Source: Sodiomyces alkalinus F11 (Eukaryota; Ascomycota; Sordariomycetes; Glomerellales; Plectosphaerellaceae). From it: 64,000 nucleotides of DNA. The notes beneath the pieces were generated by a model. That model was not told where the DNA came from. It did not search any database and worked only from the letters and a program-made list of their open reading frames with translations. The DNA is taken from NCBI RefSeq assembly GCF_003711515.1, contig NW_021167081.1:558001-622000 (forward strand), written 5' to 3'. The position numbers and the translations under genes were made by a program. This document shows positions 11,301 through 23,165 of the stretch, one piece after another (the stretch's first letter is position 1; each line of letters opens with the position of its first letter).

Positions 11301-13637
11301 CTAATCAGGGTAATATAAGTAACCGTAGATACTAGATCCTACGAATATTAACGCTATAGCCGCTAATAACCCTATAGACTACTAGGCTACCGCCCCTAAG
11401 GGCTTAGACCTAAATAAGGGTATTTAGCCTAAAGGATAGACCGCTATCGAGTCGAGCACTAGGCCCCGTAAGGGGTATAACCCTAAGAAGAGTAGGTAGG
11501 CGTTCCTGGTAAGTGGTTTACCGTACCGCCTCTTTAAGGCCGTAGATAACGATACCCCTTATACTAGGTTTAGAGCTATCTTAAAGAACGGCTAGTAGAT
11601 AGTTTAGGGACTCCTGGATAAGAATAAGAACGACGTATTAGACGTAGAGGCCGTAGGGCTCGCCGTATTATAATCGCCTCTAATAATTTTATATAGCGAA
11701 GGATATCTTAAGGTCCGTTCTATCTTAATATTAGCCTACCGGCTACGTAAGGATATTAAGGCCGATAAGTAGTAAGGGAAGAGTATTATAGAAAAAGTAA
11801 TAAGTGCGGTGGTTAGCCGTAGGTAAAGGGATTTAAGACCTACGGTATTCCTTAATAAGATTCCGTGCTAGGGAATAGATACTAAGGGTAAGGCGGAGTT
11901 TATAACTCTCTCCGATAAGATACGGTAATATACTAAAACTAGCCGCTTCGTCTATATAATCTGCTATATTAACGGTAACTATTTTATTAGTCTAATTATC
12001 GATTAAAAGACTTAGATTATATATAGGTACGATAGTATATAGTCTAATAGTAAAGGTAAATAACGCCTCCTCGAAGTCGCCCGTCTTACGATATAGTGGA
12101 TAATTTCTATCGGAGCTCCTAAAAAAGCTATTAATAGTATAGCTAAAAAGTTCTATATTATCCCTAGTCCTATATAGCTAAACGGTTACTTATATAGTCC
12201 TTTTATTATAGAATAGATTAAAGCTTTAGTCTAAAAGGGATACCTATTCCCTTAAAGCTTTAAGATTTATAGATTTACTTAAGGTCGCTATTACGGGAAT
12301 AATATAGGGGAATATACTCGGTATATTAAAAAAAGGCTAAGTGATTTATATTAGTGAACTCTTCGGCTTTAGTCACTATATAGAACTAGCTATAAAGCCC
12401 GTAACGCCGCCTCCTAAGGCCCCTAAGATAACTGGATTCTAGCCTATTAATAAGACTAAGAAATGGATACCGGTTAACCCGCCTAAGGGTCCTAAGACTC
12501 CTAAGACACCTAAAGTTAATCAAGAGTTTATTAACCTTACTGGTTCCCCTAATCCCGAGATTATAGACCTTACTAACTCGTCCGGCCAGAGTTTCTAGGA
12601 CCCCTTAGTATTATCCGATAGTAGTAGTAACGTCGACGACGCAGGTCTTAGTAGTCTTAAGCTCTAGATACCTAAGGGTAAGAAAGCCGTGAAGTAGACA
12701 CCGCCGGCTATTAAGAAAACGCCGCCCCTAAAGATACCGAAGATGCCTAAAACGCCTAAGACTCTAAAGGCCTTTAAACCCTTTACCGCTTTAAAGAAGA
12801 GGAGTTACGATATCTAAGATAAATAGGAAGAGGAGGCGAAGTACTAGGCTAAGGGCACGGAGATATCTTATTACCTGCTTTACTATAGACTCGTAGATAT
12901 ACGGCCTTTAGCTAAGCGCGTTAATTCTATTAGGCTAAGCCTATATATTAAGGAAGAATAGGTTAAGTCCTTTAATAACCTATACCGAGCAGGCCTCCGT
13001 GATGTAGTGGCTAATAGCGTGCTATATCTACCGCCGCCTCGGGCTATACCTTAGGAAAGATAGCTTCGTTATAACATGGGGATTAAATAGGAGGTAGATA
13101 AGGCTACCGCTAATTAAAAGGCTAGGAAGGCTAATAAGCCTAACTATATAGTCGGAGGAAGAACCTTGCGAAAGCGTAAGTAGAGATATATATAGAGAGT
13201 TAGATAAGAGATATCTTAAGGAAATAATCGGTGGAGATAGTGAGAGAATAGTATATACGGAGGAACTAGAACTAAGAGGATCTCTAATCAGGTATATATA
13301 GAGGACGGGGTGATTAGAGGAACAAGGGTATATAATAGCTCTTTACTTAGTTTATTTACTTATATCTGCTTATTTTTAGGAGTTATCTACGCTATAAGGG
13401 CGTAATCGAGATAACTAGGGCTATATTATAACCGCGTGGATACGGTATTGGAGTGGTTCGGTAGACGGTTATATAACCCCCCTTTTAAGGCCGCTGGATC
13501 CGCTACCTATATATATATTAAGGATAGGCTCGGGATATCCTTATCGAGGGATTAATATATAATTATTATCCTCTTTTATAATTACTTATTCTACGTTTAA
13601 GGTATCTTTTTAGTTTAACTTATATTACCCTAATCAG
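11301..13637. mobile_element. Possible TIR element with C48 protease gene
   Basis: CTAATCAGGGTAATATAAG at 11301-11319 is matched in inverse by CTTATATTACCCTAATCAG at 13619-13637. The two mismatches are both RIP-type transitions. ACCCTAATCAG also occurs as a direct repeat at 11298-11308 and 13627-13637, so the exact ends and target duplication are ambiguous. The span of about 2.3 kb holds the C48-like pseudogene. No transposase was seen. The alternative is chance similarity in low-complexity RIP DNA. Confidence 0.4.
11340..13175 (+). pseudogene. Ulp1-like (C48) cysteine protease remnant
   Basis: The plus-strand frame reads a domain matching the Ulp1/SENP cysteine protease plan: NGNYFISLIID, then IYRYDSI (11.97-12.05 kb), and about 40 residues later IPSPI*LNGYLYSPFIIE (12.15-12.22 kb). 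In C48 enzymes these are the His strand, the Asp of the catalytic triad and the Q...NGxxCGxF segment. Here the His reads Tyr, the Gln is a stop and the Cys reads Tyr, each explained by CpA-to-TpA or TpG-to-TpA. A Pro/Lys/Thr-rich stretch follows (PKTPKTPK near 12.5 kb), with a basic C-terminal part ending near 13.17 kb. Similar protease genes are carried by some eukaryotic transposons; whether this is one is inference. Confidence 0.55.
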
Positions 13638-14280
13638 AATAGTGACTACCGATCTACTTCTTCGCTAAAGGTTATAGCGGTGTTGGTTATGTTTTGGTTA
13701 TGTATCGTGGTCTTACTGGACTGACCTCTTTGTCTGATCTTTGTCTTAACGATCTGGTGCCACTACGTCTTTATCCAGTTATAGTATATTAAGTAGTAGG
13801 TTAAATACCTGGAAAAGGAGGATACTAAACGCTTCTTCGACGAAAAGGAGCTTAAATATATAGCGGGCCCCGGCGAGGAGGGCTTAACTAAGCCTAGTTT
13901 CTCGGCTTATTTCGAAAGTTTAGTGGAGGAGGTAATAGCGCGTCGCCTTAGCGACTAGCTTTAATAGTAGTAGTAATAGTAAAATATTACGCCGGCCGTT
14001 ATCTCCGTAGCCTTTTAGGGGGAAAACGTTATGCCGGTTATTAAGAATAGCGCGGGTAGTAGTGATAGTAATATTCCGGGTAATAGTATAGTTTTCGCCC
14101 CGGTCACTTCTAATAGAGCGTAGTAATAGTATTTAGGTTCGCCGGATATTATTTTTTATATTTTTACTTTTAGCTTTTAGCTTAGGTGTATAAGATAGCG
14201 GTATATAACAATACTACGTTTTCTTTTACTAAATTAACTAAGCCGCGGGCGTACGGCGCGCCTCCGGCGCTAGATTTTAA
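13638..14280. other. Unassigned RIP DNA with a poorly mutated island
   Basis: No coding remnant was recognised. Positions 13678-13780 keep many TpG and some CpA dinucleotides, unlike their surroundings. The 3' LTR of the minus-strand copia element would be expected in or near this stretch, but no sequence resembling the 26.1-26.3 kb end was seen. Confidence 0.4.
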
Positions 14281-14299
14281 CCTCTAACTTCTCCGGTCC

Positions 14300-17200
14300 A
14301 CCTCCTTTATACACTCGTTATATTATGATATACGTGGAAGATTTCGAACTTTTATCGCGGGAGTACCTTCGTTAATCCGTCTACCAATATAAGGCTCGTA
14401 GCTAAATAAACCACCCTAAAAGTCCCTTTACCGTATTCCTATTAAACCTATAAGCGTTAAATATCTATACATTCAAGCCGGGTTTTAATCCTATAGCCGT
14501 CGTCCACTATAAGCCTAATTATTTAAGTGTTATCGTAATTAATATCGTAAGGGGATTTAGGGTTAAAGCGTATCTCTACGAATAGACGCTTTAATCCTAT
14601 TATTTCCTTCGCGACTTACTCTAGAGTGAGTAGCTCTGCTTCGGTTATAGACGTAGTAACGGTTACTTACCTAATTACTTTCTATATAACTAATCCTCCG
14701 AATAAGTTAATAAGATAGCCTTATAAAGATCGTCGTGTATCGATATCGTTAGTAAAAGAGGCGTCGCTCGCGATTACTATAGCCTATAAACTAGTACTCG
14801 ATCCGTATTAAATCGAGAGGTCCTTGGTTATATGTAAGTAACGGATAGCTTAGTCCGCTACCTTATAATACTCCGGGGAAGGGTTTCTAAGAAGGCGGAA
14901 AAGGATAGATACCGTAAAGGCCATGTTAGGACGTATTATAACTACTATATATAGTAATAATCCGACCTTTTCCTAGTACGATTTAACCTCTTAAGCCGTG
15001 GCCTCGTCTTCTCTCTTCCGGTATTCTATAATAGGAACTAGTATCGCTAGGTATATATTAGTAGTATCTAAATTAAATCTAGCTACGATCTTCTTGATAT
15101 ATAAGTCGTGACTAAGCAGAACCTTACGCCGGGGGCGATCTCGCGTAATCTTAATCTCTAGGAACTATTCTGCGTTACCTTTTTCTAACACTTCGAACCT
15201 CTTTCTAATACTGTTAATAATCCTAAGGGCGTTTATAGCCGTGTTCTTATAAAATAAGATAAGGATATCGTCTATAAAGAAGATAATAAACGTGTCTCGA
15301 GCTACTATATAAAATAGACATGGCTCTTTTCTACTAGCCTCTATCCCTAGATCCGATAATATTGCTACGAAGGTCTAGAACCATAATCGAGGTAAATCTC
15401 GTAAGCCGTAAAGTACTTTATTAAGCTCTAAGCACTTATCTAGCTACTTAAACCTATCTAAAAGCTCGTATATAACGGGCGTTCCCATTCTATTCCTCTC
15501 GGCGTTAACGAAGGCGTTAACGATATCTAGTTACTTAATCTCTAGGTTAAATTAAGCGGCTAAAGCTATAATAATACGAAAAGACCTTATAGCGAGCGTT
15601 ACTACGTAGGTTCCCTTAATCGTTAAGCTTTCCTAGAGATCCCCTCGGATATATAGCCTTATCTTATATCTCTTAAGATACCCGCCTTAGTCGAACTTAT
15701 AGATAAATGCCTGTTTAAGTAGAAGAGGCTTAGACTTCGCCGCTACCCTATTAATTTCCCTCTATATACGTTTCTTAATTAGCTTATTAACCTCCTTCTA
15801 CGCCGTTTCCTTAAACTAAGCGCGTATAGAGTGGTTATAAAGCTCTCTCTAGTACTTTAGTATAGCCTTTAGGTAATCGCGATAAACCCTGCTATTAAGT
15901 AAGGATTTTAGTATCGAATCCTTTATAGCTTTCGAATAAGCTTTTATTTTTATATCGGCTACTCCGAATATTACTAAGTAAAAGGATAGGAGCCCTTATA
16001 TCTTATCGTCGCGTACTTCTTATTAATTAGATAGGAAGAACGTATACGTTAAGGGCACTTCTAGCTCTACTATATACGTCCGTGGATTAATCCGAATAGT
16101 CTTCCCCTAAGCACGTCGATCTATAATTCGGGCGCTAACCCTTATTATATCCTTAACCTATATACTCCGCTTACATTAGTGCGTAGTCATCTTAGGATCG
16201 ACGTTAGTTCGAGATCTAGACGTTAAGGGCTAGTTAATACTATAACCTGGATTAAGAGTAGCTAGTTCCCGTGCCGTAGTCTACGTATTCCTCGCTCCTT
16301 CTTATTACTCCGGATTATCTATATTAAGATCTAGTATATATAGCTCTAGCGTGTTAATAGCAGCGTCTCCTTCGGGTGTCGTAGTCTATATAAAAGAGGG
16401 TTTAATTAAGAGTTCCTCCTACTATATTTACGGCCCGGCGCCTTAGTCCTAATTATTCCGGCTTAGCGGATTAGGTATAGCGCGTGGGGTTTAGAGTCCG
16501 ATTAGCGCGGGCGGTTCGGGTAGCCTATTATAGCCGTTAGTGGTTACATCGATATTTAGTAGTTCCGACGCCTCTAGAATAGTACTAGCTACTCCTACCC
16601 CCGAGTCTAAACCCGTAGACTCTGCTTAATCTTTAGAAGGTGCGCTACTAGATAGGCCAGCGGGCGGTTCTACTTATAGGATAAATTCAGTATCCTTATC
16701 TTCGTAGTCTTCGTAGGTTATAAGCTAGTTCCTCGCCTCCGCCTCCGTAATCTACTCTACTTCTTCGAGCTTCGAGTTATAAAATAACCGCTTATTAAAC
16801 TACACATTACGTGTCGTTATAGGCTTCTAAAGCCATAGAATCTATATCCTATAGATATTATAGGTAATATATCATATAAGATACCTAATATAGCCCCTTA
16901 GTTAAATCTTATATATCTTTCTCTCCCTTCTAGCCTCCCTATTCCTATCTAAGGGATAAGCGCGGTAACCATAGGTATAAATACCACTCTAATCTAGCCG
17001 TAGATCGGCGGAATACTCTCTTATCTTAAGCGGCGCGTACTTTTTAAACCATAAGTCTAATACCTTAATAGGAGACTTCTAACCTAGGCGCTACTATAGA
17101 CTTACATTATAAAGTTACGCCGTTACTCTTATACTCTCCGGCTATATAAAACCTAGAAAACCTATGCTGTTTAGTATAGTATTAGACATTATAATGATAG

Positions 17201-19298
17201 GTTATCCTGCCCTCTTAATAGCGTTATTCGGTTTATAGGTATATAAAGGCCTAATCTCTATATCGATACCCTTCGTACTCGTTTATAGCTAGGTCCGCGA
17301 ATCCCCTACTATATATCCCTACTATATATACGATTAAAGGCTTATTATCACTACGTATCTTATAGACGTATAGATTAAACTAACGCGTAACCTATCTTTC
17401 GAACGCTTTAAGGGCGTTATAGACCGTAACGCTATTTTTCGACGCTAAAGGTAGTATATAAATCTAACCGCTATACTCCTCCTTAATAATAAAGAGGTAA
17501 TATATACCGTTATAACTCTCCGGTAATTTCTATAGGTCCTAATAAATACGCTAGAATAGCCTAGGCGAGCGGTAATCTAATAGTCGATAAGATATAACCT
17601 AATAAACCTATATTTAAGTATAGGTCTTACACTTAATCCGCTTAGTGCCTTATATTAGCACATTCTGGGCGTTACGAACTAGTGCTCGGAGAGCTTCTAG
17701 TCCTAGGTAGCCGGCCCTTAGGTGCTATAGCCTCTCTTCGTTAACACGAGGATAAGGGGAGTCTTAAGATAGTCAAAATAGCTTTAGAAGCGGCGCTCTT
17801 ATTAGTTAATCGATAGCTACTATTAGTATATAGATATAATCGTAGCTTACGGGAATCACGCCTTATAGTATTAGTTAAATATACGGGTAAGAAAAAGAAA
17901 AGAATAAAATTAGCTTATACTAAAGAATAGTTATATTAAAGCGTTATAATAGCTTTAATAAAACCACGCTCTTATCCGCTATTCCGTATCGTAGTAAGTA
18001 GTTATATCCTGAATACTAGATCCTAACCTTATATAATAGAGCTTCCGAGATAATATTCGTGTGAAATCCCTCTACTATAATAATATTATTAAGCTCTAAG
18101 TCGACTTTCGGAACACCTAATAGTCTATTAAGAAGGCCCTTAAAGATCCGTTTACTTTTACCGATAATAGGGAATTCCGTAATATCGGATTTAATAATAC
18201 CGTTTATCGGGATAAGAGATCCAGGAATAAACAGGTCGATCGAATTAACTAAGTATATCGCGCCATAGCTATCTAAAAGGGTGCTATATAAGAGCGGGTA
18301 GGCGCTAGATCGTAGCGCCACGTAGATACCAGGAACTTCCCCTATATCGTAAATAAGGGTTAGATCCAAGATAGTTATAATAACCTTCAAGGAGTATCCA
18401 TTACCCTTATCGCTACTCTTACCGGCGCTTCCCTATCCCTTCTTTAACAGGGTTTCTCGTAGACTTTTCTACTTTTATTACTATAGCTCTTTCCGGATTC
18501 ATTCGCTATAATTATCGCTTATTTACACGGATAACTACTACTCGTATTTACCTATAAGAGTATACTCTACTCTATTATAGAGCTCCGGCTTCCACGAATA
18601 GGTCCTATTATAGGGGTATTTATACCCCTTACCCTTACCTTTCTTCCCTTTTCCACTATTATTATCGTCTTTATCGGAGCGGTCGCCTAAGGTAGCGTAA
18701 ACGCTATACCTAGTTTTATTAAGGCTAGGAGCGCTTATAATCGCGTTAAATTGACGGCCGTATATTAGGATATTATTAATTACTTTATCCTTATTCTCCT
18801 TATGGATTAGTTTATAAAACTTAGCCTCTACCTAAGCCGGGGTAAAACGCTACCTAACTACGATAAGGAAGTTACGGATAGCTATAAAACCCTTAACGTC
18901 GTTAACTTTATACTAACGATAGCGCCGGATAAGAGTATTCCACTTCGTATACCACGCTACCACCTTCGTGTTAGCTTTTCGGGTATCCTAAAGGTGCTTA
19001 TCGTATACTCGATAAACCTCCTTAGCTAAAAATAGTATACTAGGAGTGAAGTATTTCTTTAATTCCTTTATTACTTATCGTATTATAAAGTAACGGTTTT
19101 ATTTCCCCTTTTCGTAGCTAGGGTACTTCTTAATAGCTTCCTTAATAGCTTATTAATAGGCAGAGATTTTAATAGTCGCTTTAAGTATATAATTAGCTTT
19201 ATCAAGCGTCTTAATCGATCGGGCGAGCTTTTAATTACGTGCTATAACCTTATAGCCTTTTAGCTTAGCGAGCTTAATTAATTCCGATATAGTAAGAG
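14300..19298 (-). pseudogene. Copia gag-pol remnant (minus strand)
   Basis: The longest open piece (18390-18016) is a copia protease segment: LLDSYGAIYLVNS (LDSGA with Gly changed), later LNNIIIVEGFHTNIISEALL, the typical end of the pre-integrase region. RT reads FFIDDILILFYKN at about 15300-15240, with the Asp pair still present, followed by FLEIKITRDR. The end reads DGLTKVLPRDKF near 14360-14330. Gag reads ISELIKLAKLKGYKVIARN next to the insertion point. TAG/TAA stops at Gln/Trp positions run throughout. Confidence 0.82.
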
Positions 19299-19301
19299 GG
19301 G

Positions 19302-19586
19302 TTAATCGTATAGGCAGGACCACGATATAGTCTATAGGGGATCTAGGGGGGATCCACTCTATAACTAAGGGCTCCGGATATCGGGGACTTTAGGTATTAG
19401 GATATAATAAGGGTAGATACCGGAAAAGACCGGATAGGATCTAAATAATATAGTATCTATAATAGAGTCTTTACCACCTAAATTAAGGGTATAAGAGACT
19501 CTCGTAGATATAACTTAATATAATATATATATATGAGATTTCTGCTCTACTAAGTTAATTATTAAAGTGCCTTTTAATGCGCGATA
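19302..19586 (+). repeat. 5' LTR of plus-strand copia
   Basis: Aligns without gaps to 25430-25714 (constant offset of 6128). It is more RIP-mutated than its partner: the (CA)n run near 25650 reads (TA)n here. The first two or three bases differ from the TGTATCG start of the 3' LTR. It ends GCGATA, which is GCGACA before RIP. Confidence 0.88.
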
Positions 19587-19599
19587 GTTATAAGCCCGG
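19587..19599 (+). other. Primer-binding site (half initiator tRNA-Met)
   Basis: GTTATAAGCCCGG directly follows the 5' LTR. Undoing one TpG-to-TpA change gives GTTATGAGCCC, complementary to the anticodon loop of eukaryotic initiator tRNA-Met (GGGCTCATAAC). Ty1/copia elements commonly prime from an internally cleaved initiator tRNA-Met, so site and family agree. Confidence 0.6.
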
Positions 19600-22500
19600 T
19601 TTATAACGCCTAAACGATAGATATTAATAAAGCTACCCCTATTCCACTATAAAGAAGTAATCACGTCTATATAAGTACTCTTAAATAACTACTATCGACC
19701 TGATTAGAGTAATTAAAAGACTAATTAACCTACCTATTAATTAATTAACCGATAAACGATAATCTAGTAAGGATATCTTCTAACGTATCTAACGCTAAAT
19801 AGAAGGCGGCCGCTACTACCCTTATTAACTAAAGGGATTAAGTAGTTTAGGAGCGTGCTATACGCGGTAAATCAGCCTCCTACTAGGATAACTACCTTAA
19901 TCTAAAGCTAAGCGATAAGGAGGCTAACGCCTATCTCCTCCCTATACCTATACCCCCTAACGTTCGTAAATATAAAGCCCTCGCCGCGGACCCTAACGCG
20001 GAGGAGGCCACGGTCACCACCGTCACGGCTACTCCGTCTTCCACTATTACGCTAGAGGGCAATAAGGCTATGGATACCACGGACGCCGCCGCTATAGCCG
20101 CTACTACGGTGACTACGGCCGCCGGTAAGAGGAAGACGGCCGCTCGCCGGAAGGCTACGGCTATAACGAAAGAACTAATAACCAGGACGCCTACGTTTAT
20201 CGACGACCTCTTTAAAAAGGGGCGCACGCGCTACCTATAAGATCGCCGTATATACCGCGAGGAAAAGGTAGACTATAACGTGTAGTAGAAGGAGTTTAAT
20301 AAGGTACGCTCCTATATCGAAGGGATTATATACACTACGTTATATAACTTCCTCGCCTAGCTATAGGATAACACCGTAAATAACCCGCGGGCCTAGATTA
20401 CTCTCCTATACGCGTACGCAGGACTAATACCTATAGACTTCTATAAGGAAGCCCTAGTCCTATACCGATAATACACTATGCCTATAAAGGCTATACCTAA
20501 GGATATAGACGCTTAAGTAGTAAGCTGGAAAATAGCGATAATACACTGTAAATATATAGACGTTTTAGAGCTATTAAGCGCGGACTATTAGGTAAAAGAC
20601 GCGTTAAAAGCTATTAGACCTATTACCTAGAAATAGAGTAATAACTACCTAGTAAATAACTATAATAAGATTACAGAAAATAAGCTAACGATTAACGACT
20701 TCGTAAAGGCTTTAAGGACGGTTCTTAGTAATATAAAGAGCCTATAATCCTCCGCTATAAAGCCTAGAGTTCGGAGAGGCACCTTTAATACCCTTAGGAA
20801 CCTCCCCGATACTAAGGATACTACTATTACTAATAATAAAGATAATAAAAAGCGTCCTCGTAGCGATACGTCCTTAAAGGCTATCCTTCCCGTAATAAGG
20901 AGGCCCTGCGAGATATACGAAAATACCTATACTACCGCCGCCTATTAGTACGTAAGGCCGGATATACGCTCTTATACCTAGCGTGGCCGTGAAGATATTA
21001 TAAAGGTCGCGGAAAAGAAGATACGTATTTATAGTTTTAAAAGCCGCGTGGACACCGCGATATAGAAGAGGCGGGAAGTAGTAGCTACTACCGCTAATAA
21101 GATAAAGGAAGTCTAGGAAGATTAACTCTATAATACTACGCCTATTATAGTTTATAAAGACCTATCCGTCACCGCGACGGGGAGACTAGGAGCCCCCCTA
21201 ACCTAGGGGGTAGCGTGTCGTCGTACGACGATACTATTAAGATTATACTAAGAATAGGGGATATCCCTTTCTATTAACTAAGCTAGAGCGCTATTATACT
21301 GCGCGATCCTAGACTTAGGATCGTTAATCTATATCTTTAATAATCGAGGCCGTTTTACGGCCGTTAGACTACCTACGGTTAATTTATTAACGCTTTAGAT
21401 AGGTACTTATAAGGCTCCTATCCTCGGATACGGAGATATTAAGCTACGTGTATAATCCCTAACGGGCATAAAAAGGCTACTACGCCTCTATAACGTCGTA
21501 TACTATAAGGAATTTATTACTAATATCGTCTCAGAATACTAGCTACGCCTATAAGGTTACCGCTAGGATACCATAAACGATACTAGTATTAGCTCCGCCG
21601 ATAACCGGCCTATCTATAAGCTACTAGATATCCACGGCTAGTATATAATCGAGTGCGTGGAAGCCACGGCCGTTACCGTATTCGCGGTCTCGGTAAGGCA
21701 CCCCCGCGATAACCCGTATAGAAGATCACGATAACCGCGGTAACTATAGAAGACCACGGTATAATAGTGGTATAAACGCCTCGGCCACTACGGCACCGAT
21801 ACTCTCGTAAAGATTATCGATGCTACTTAGGGGGTAAGGATAAAAGGACCACGTATAATGGACTATAACACGTATAGATAGTCGTAAATGCCTATATAGA
21901 TCCGGCGGATACTATTCTTTCACCCGTTAAAGCCCGGAGAGGCCCTAGCTATTAATTTTCGCGATCTAGAAAAGGCGGAGTAGTTAGCGGGCAGATAGTA
22001 TAAGTCTATTACATTCGTTATAGACGTGTATATAGGTTATACATAGGATTACTACCTATAAAAAAGAGACTAAGGCTTTACCCTACACGCTTTAAAGGAC
22101 GTTTTTACCCTATTTAAGACCTAATTCGACGTTAGGCCACGCGTTCTACGGGCCGATTCTAAGATATTTTAGCACCTAGAAGTCGTTACTTTCCTCGCTG
22201 CTCAGGGGGTAGAAGGCTAGCCGTCGGCACTATATTTATAGGATTAGAACGGCGTGGCAGAACGGATTAAAAGTATCGTTAAAAGAAGGGCGAGAGCTAT
22301 AAGGATTAAAGCTAATCTGCCTATATCTATCTAGCCTAAGATCTTTAAGACTACTATATATCTATATAACAGAACGCTATAATATATTAACGACTAGAAG
22401 ACACTATACGAAGGCCTACACGGCCGTTAACCTAACCTTACGCACCTATGAGCTTACGGCTATAAAGCCTTTATAAAAACGCGCGATACCTAAGCTAAAA

Positions 22501-22799
22501 GAAACCGCCTATAAAGCCTAGAACCGAAGGTATAGATCGGCTATTATATCGGATACTAATCCTCGAATAGCTTCCGTATTTAGCTACTATACTTAACGGA
22601 TATTATTACCACGAGAGACGTAGTCTTTAACGAAGATAAGCTATTTAACGGCAGGATTAAAACGCTATAAGCTATAGCTTCCGCTAAGGAAATCGGGGAA
22701 CGCCTATAATCTATCTGTATTACTTATACCATGACCGCGAATAGGCTACTATTAAGGGGTATAGCTATAGACGTATTAGATCTTAAGTTGAAAGACTCT

Positions 22800-23165
22800 T
22801 ACGCCACCGCTATTACTACAGACGAAGGCGAGGCCGTCGCTATTACTATAAGAGAGGCCACTACTATTACTATAGACTATACCGCTATTACTACGGGCAC
22901 CGCTATTACTACGGACACTGCTATTATTATAGGAGAAGATTATACTACTGCTATTACTACGGGTAAAGGTAATACTACCGCTATCACTACGGATAAAGGC
23001 GAGGCCGTCGTTATTACTACAAGAAAGGCCACTGCTATTACTATAAATAAGGTTCTAAATCTATAGCCTAATAACTAGGCTATAGATTTAGAACCTCGTA
23101 ACTCCGACGCTACCGCTATTACTACGGGAGAGGCTACCGTTATTACTACGGACACTTCACAGTTT
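22800..23165 (+). repeat. Degenerate short tandem repeat between integrase and RT
   Basis: A unit close to ACCGCTATTACTACGG recurs about a dozen times, separated by GGCGAGGCC-type spacers. It translates as repeated TAITT/EAV segments. An open frame at 22731-23066 is simply this repeat. It sits in the variable linker between the integrase and RT domains of the plus-strand copia. Confidence 0.6.
23050..23096. repeat. Perfect 21-bp inverted repeat with 5-nt loop
   Basis: Positions 23050-23070 and 23076-23096 are exact reverse complements separated by ATAAC. It lies inside the repeat linker of the dead plus-strand copia. No function is evident. Confidence 0.85.

Noticed and set aside
19931..20227. 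98-codon minus-strand open frame in the plus-strand copia
   Set aside because: Antisense to the gag region in a GC-richer patch; Val/Ala low complexity.
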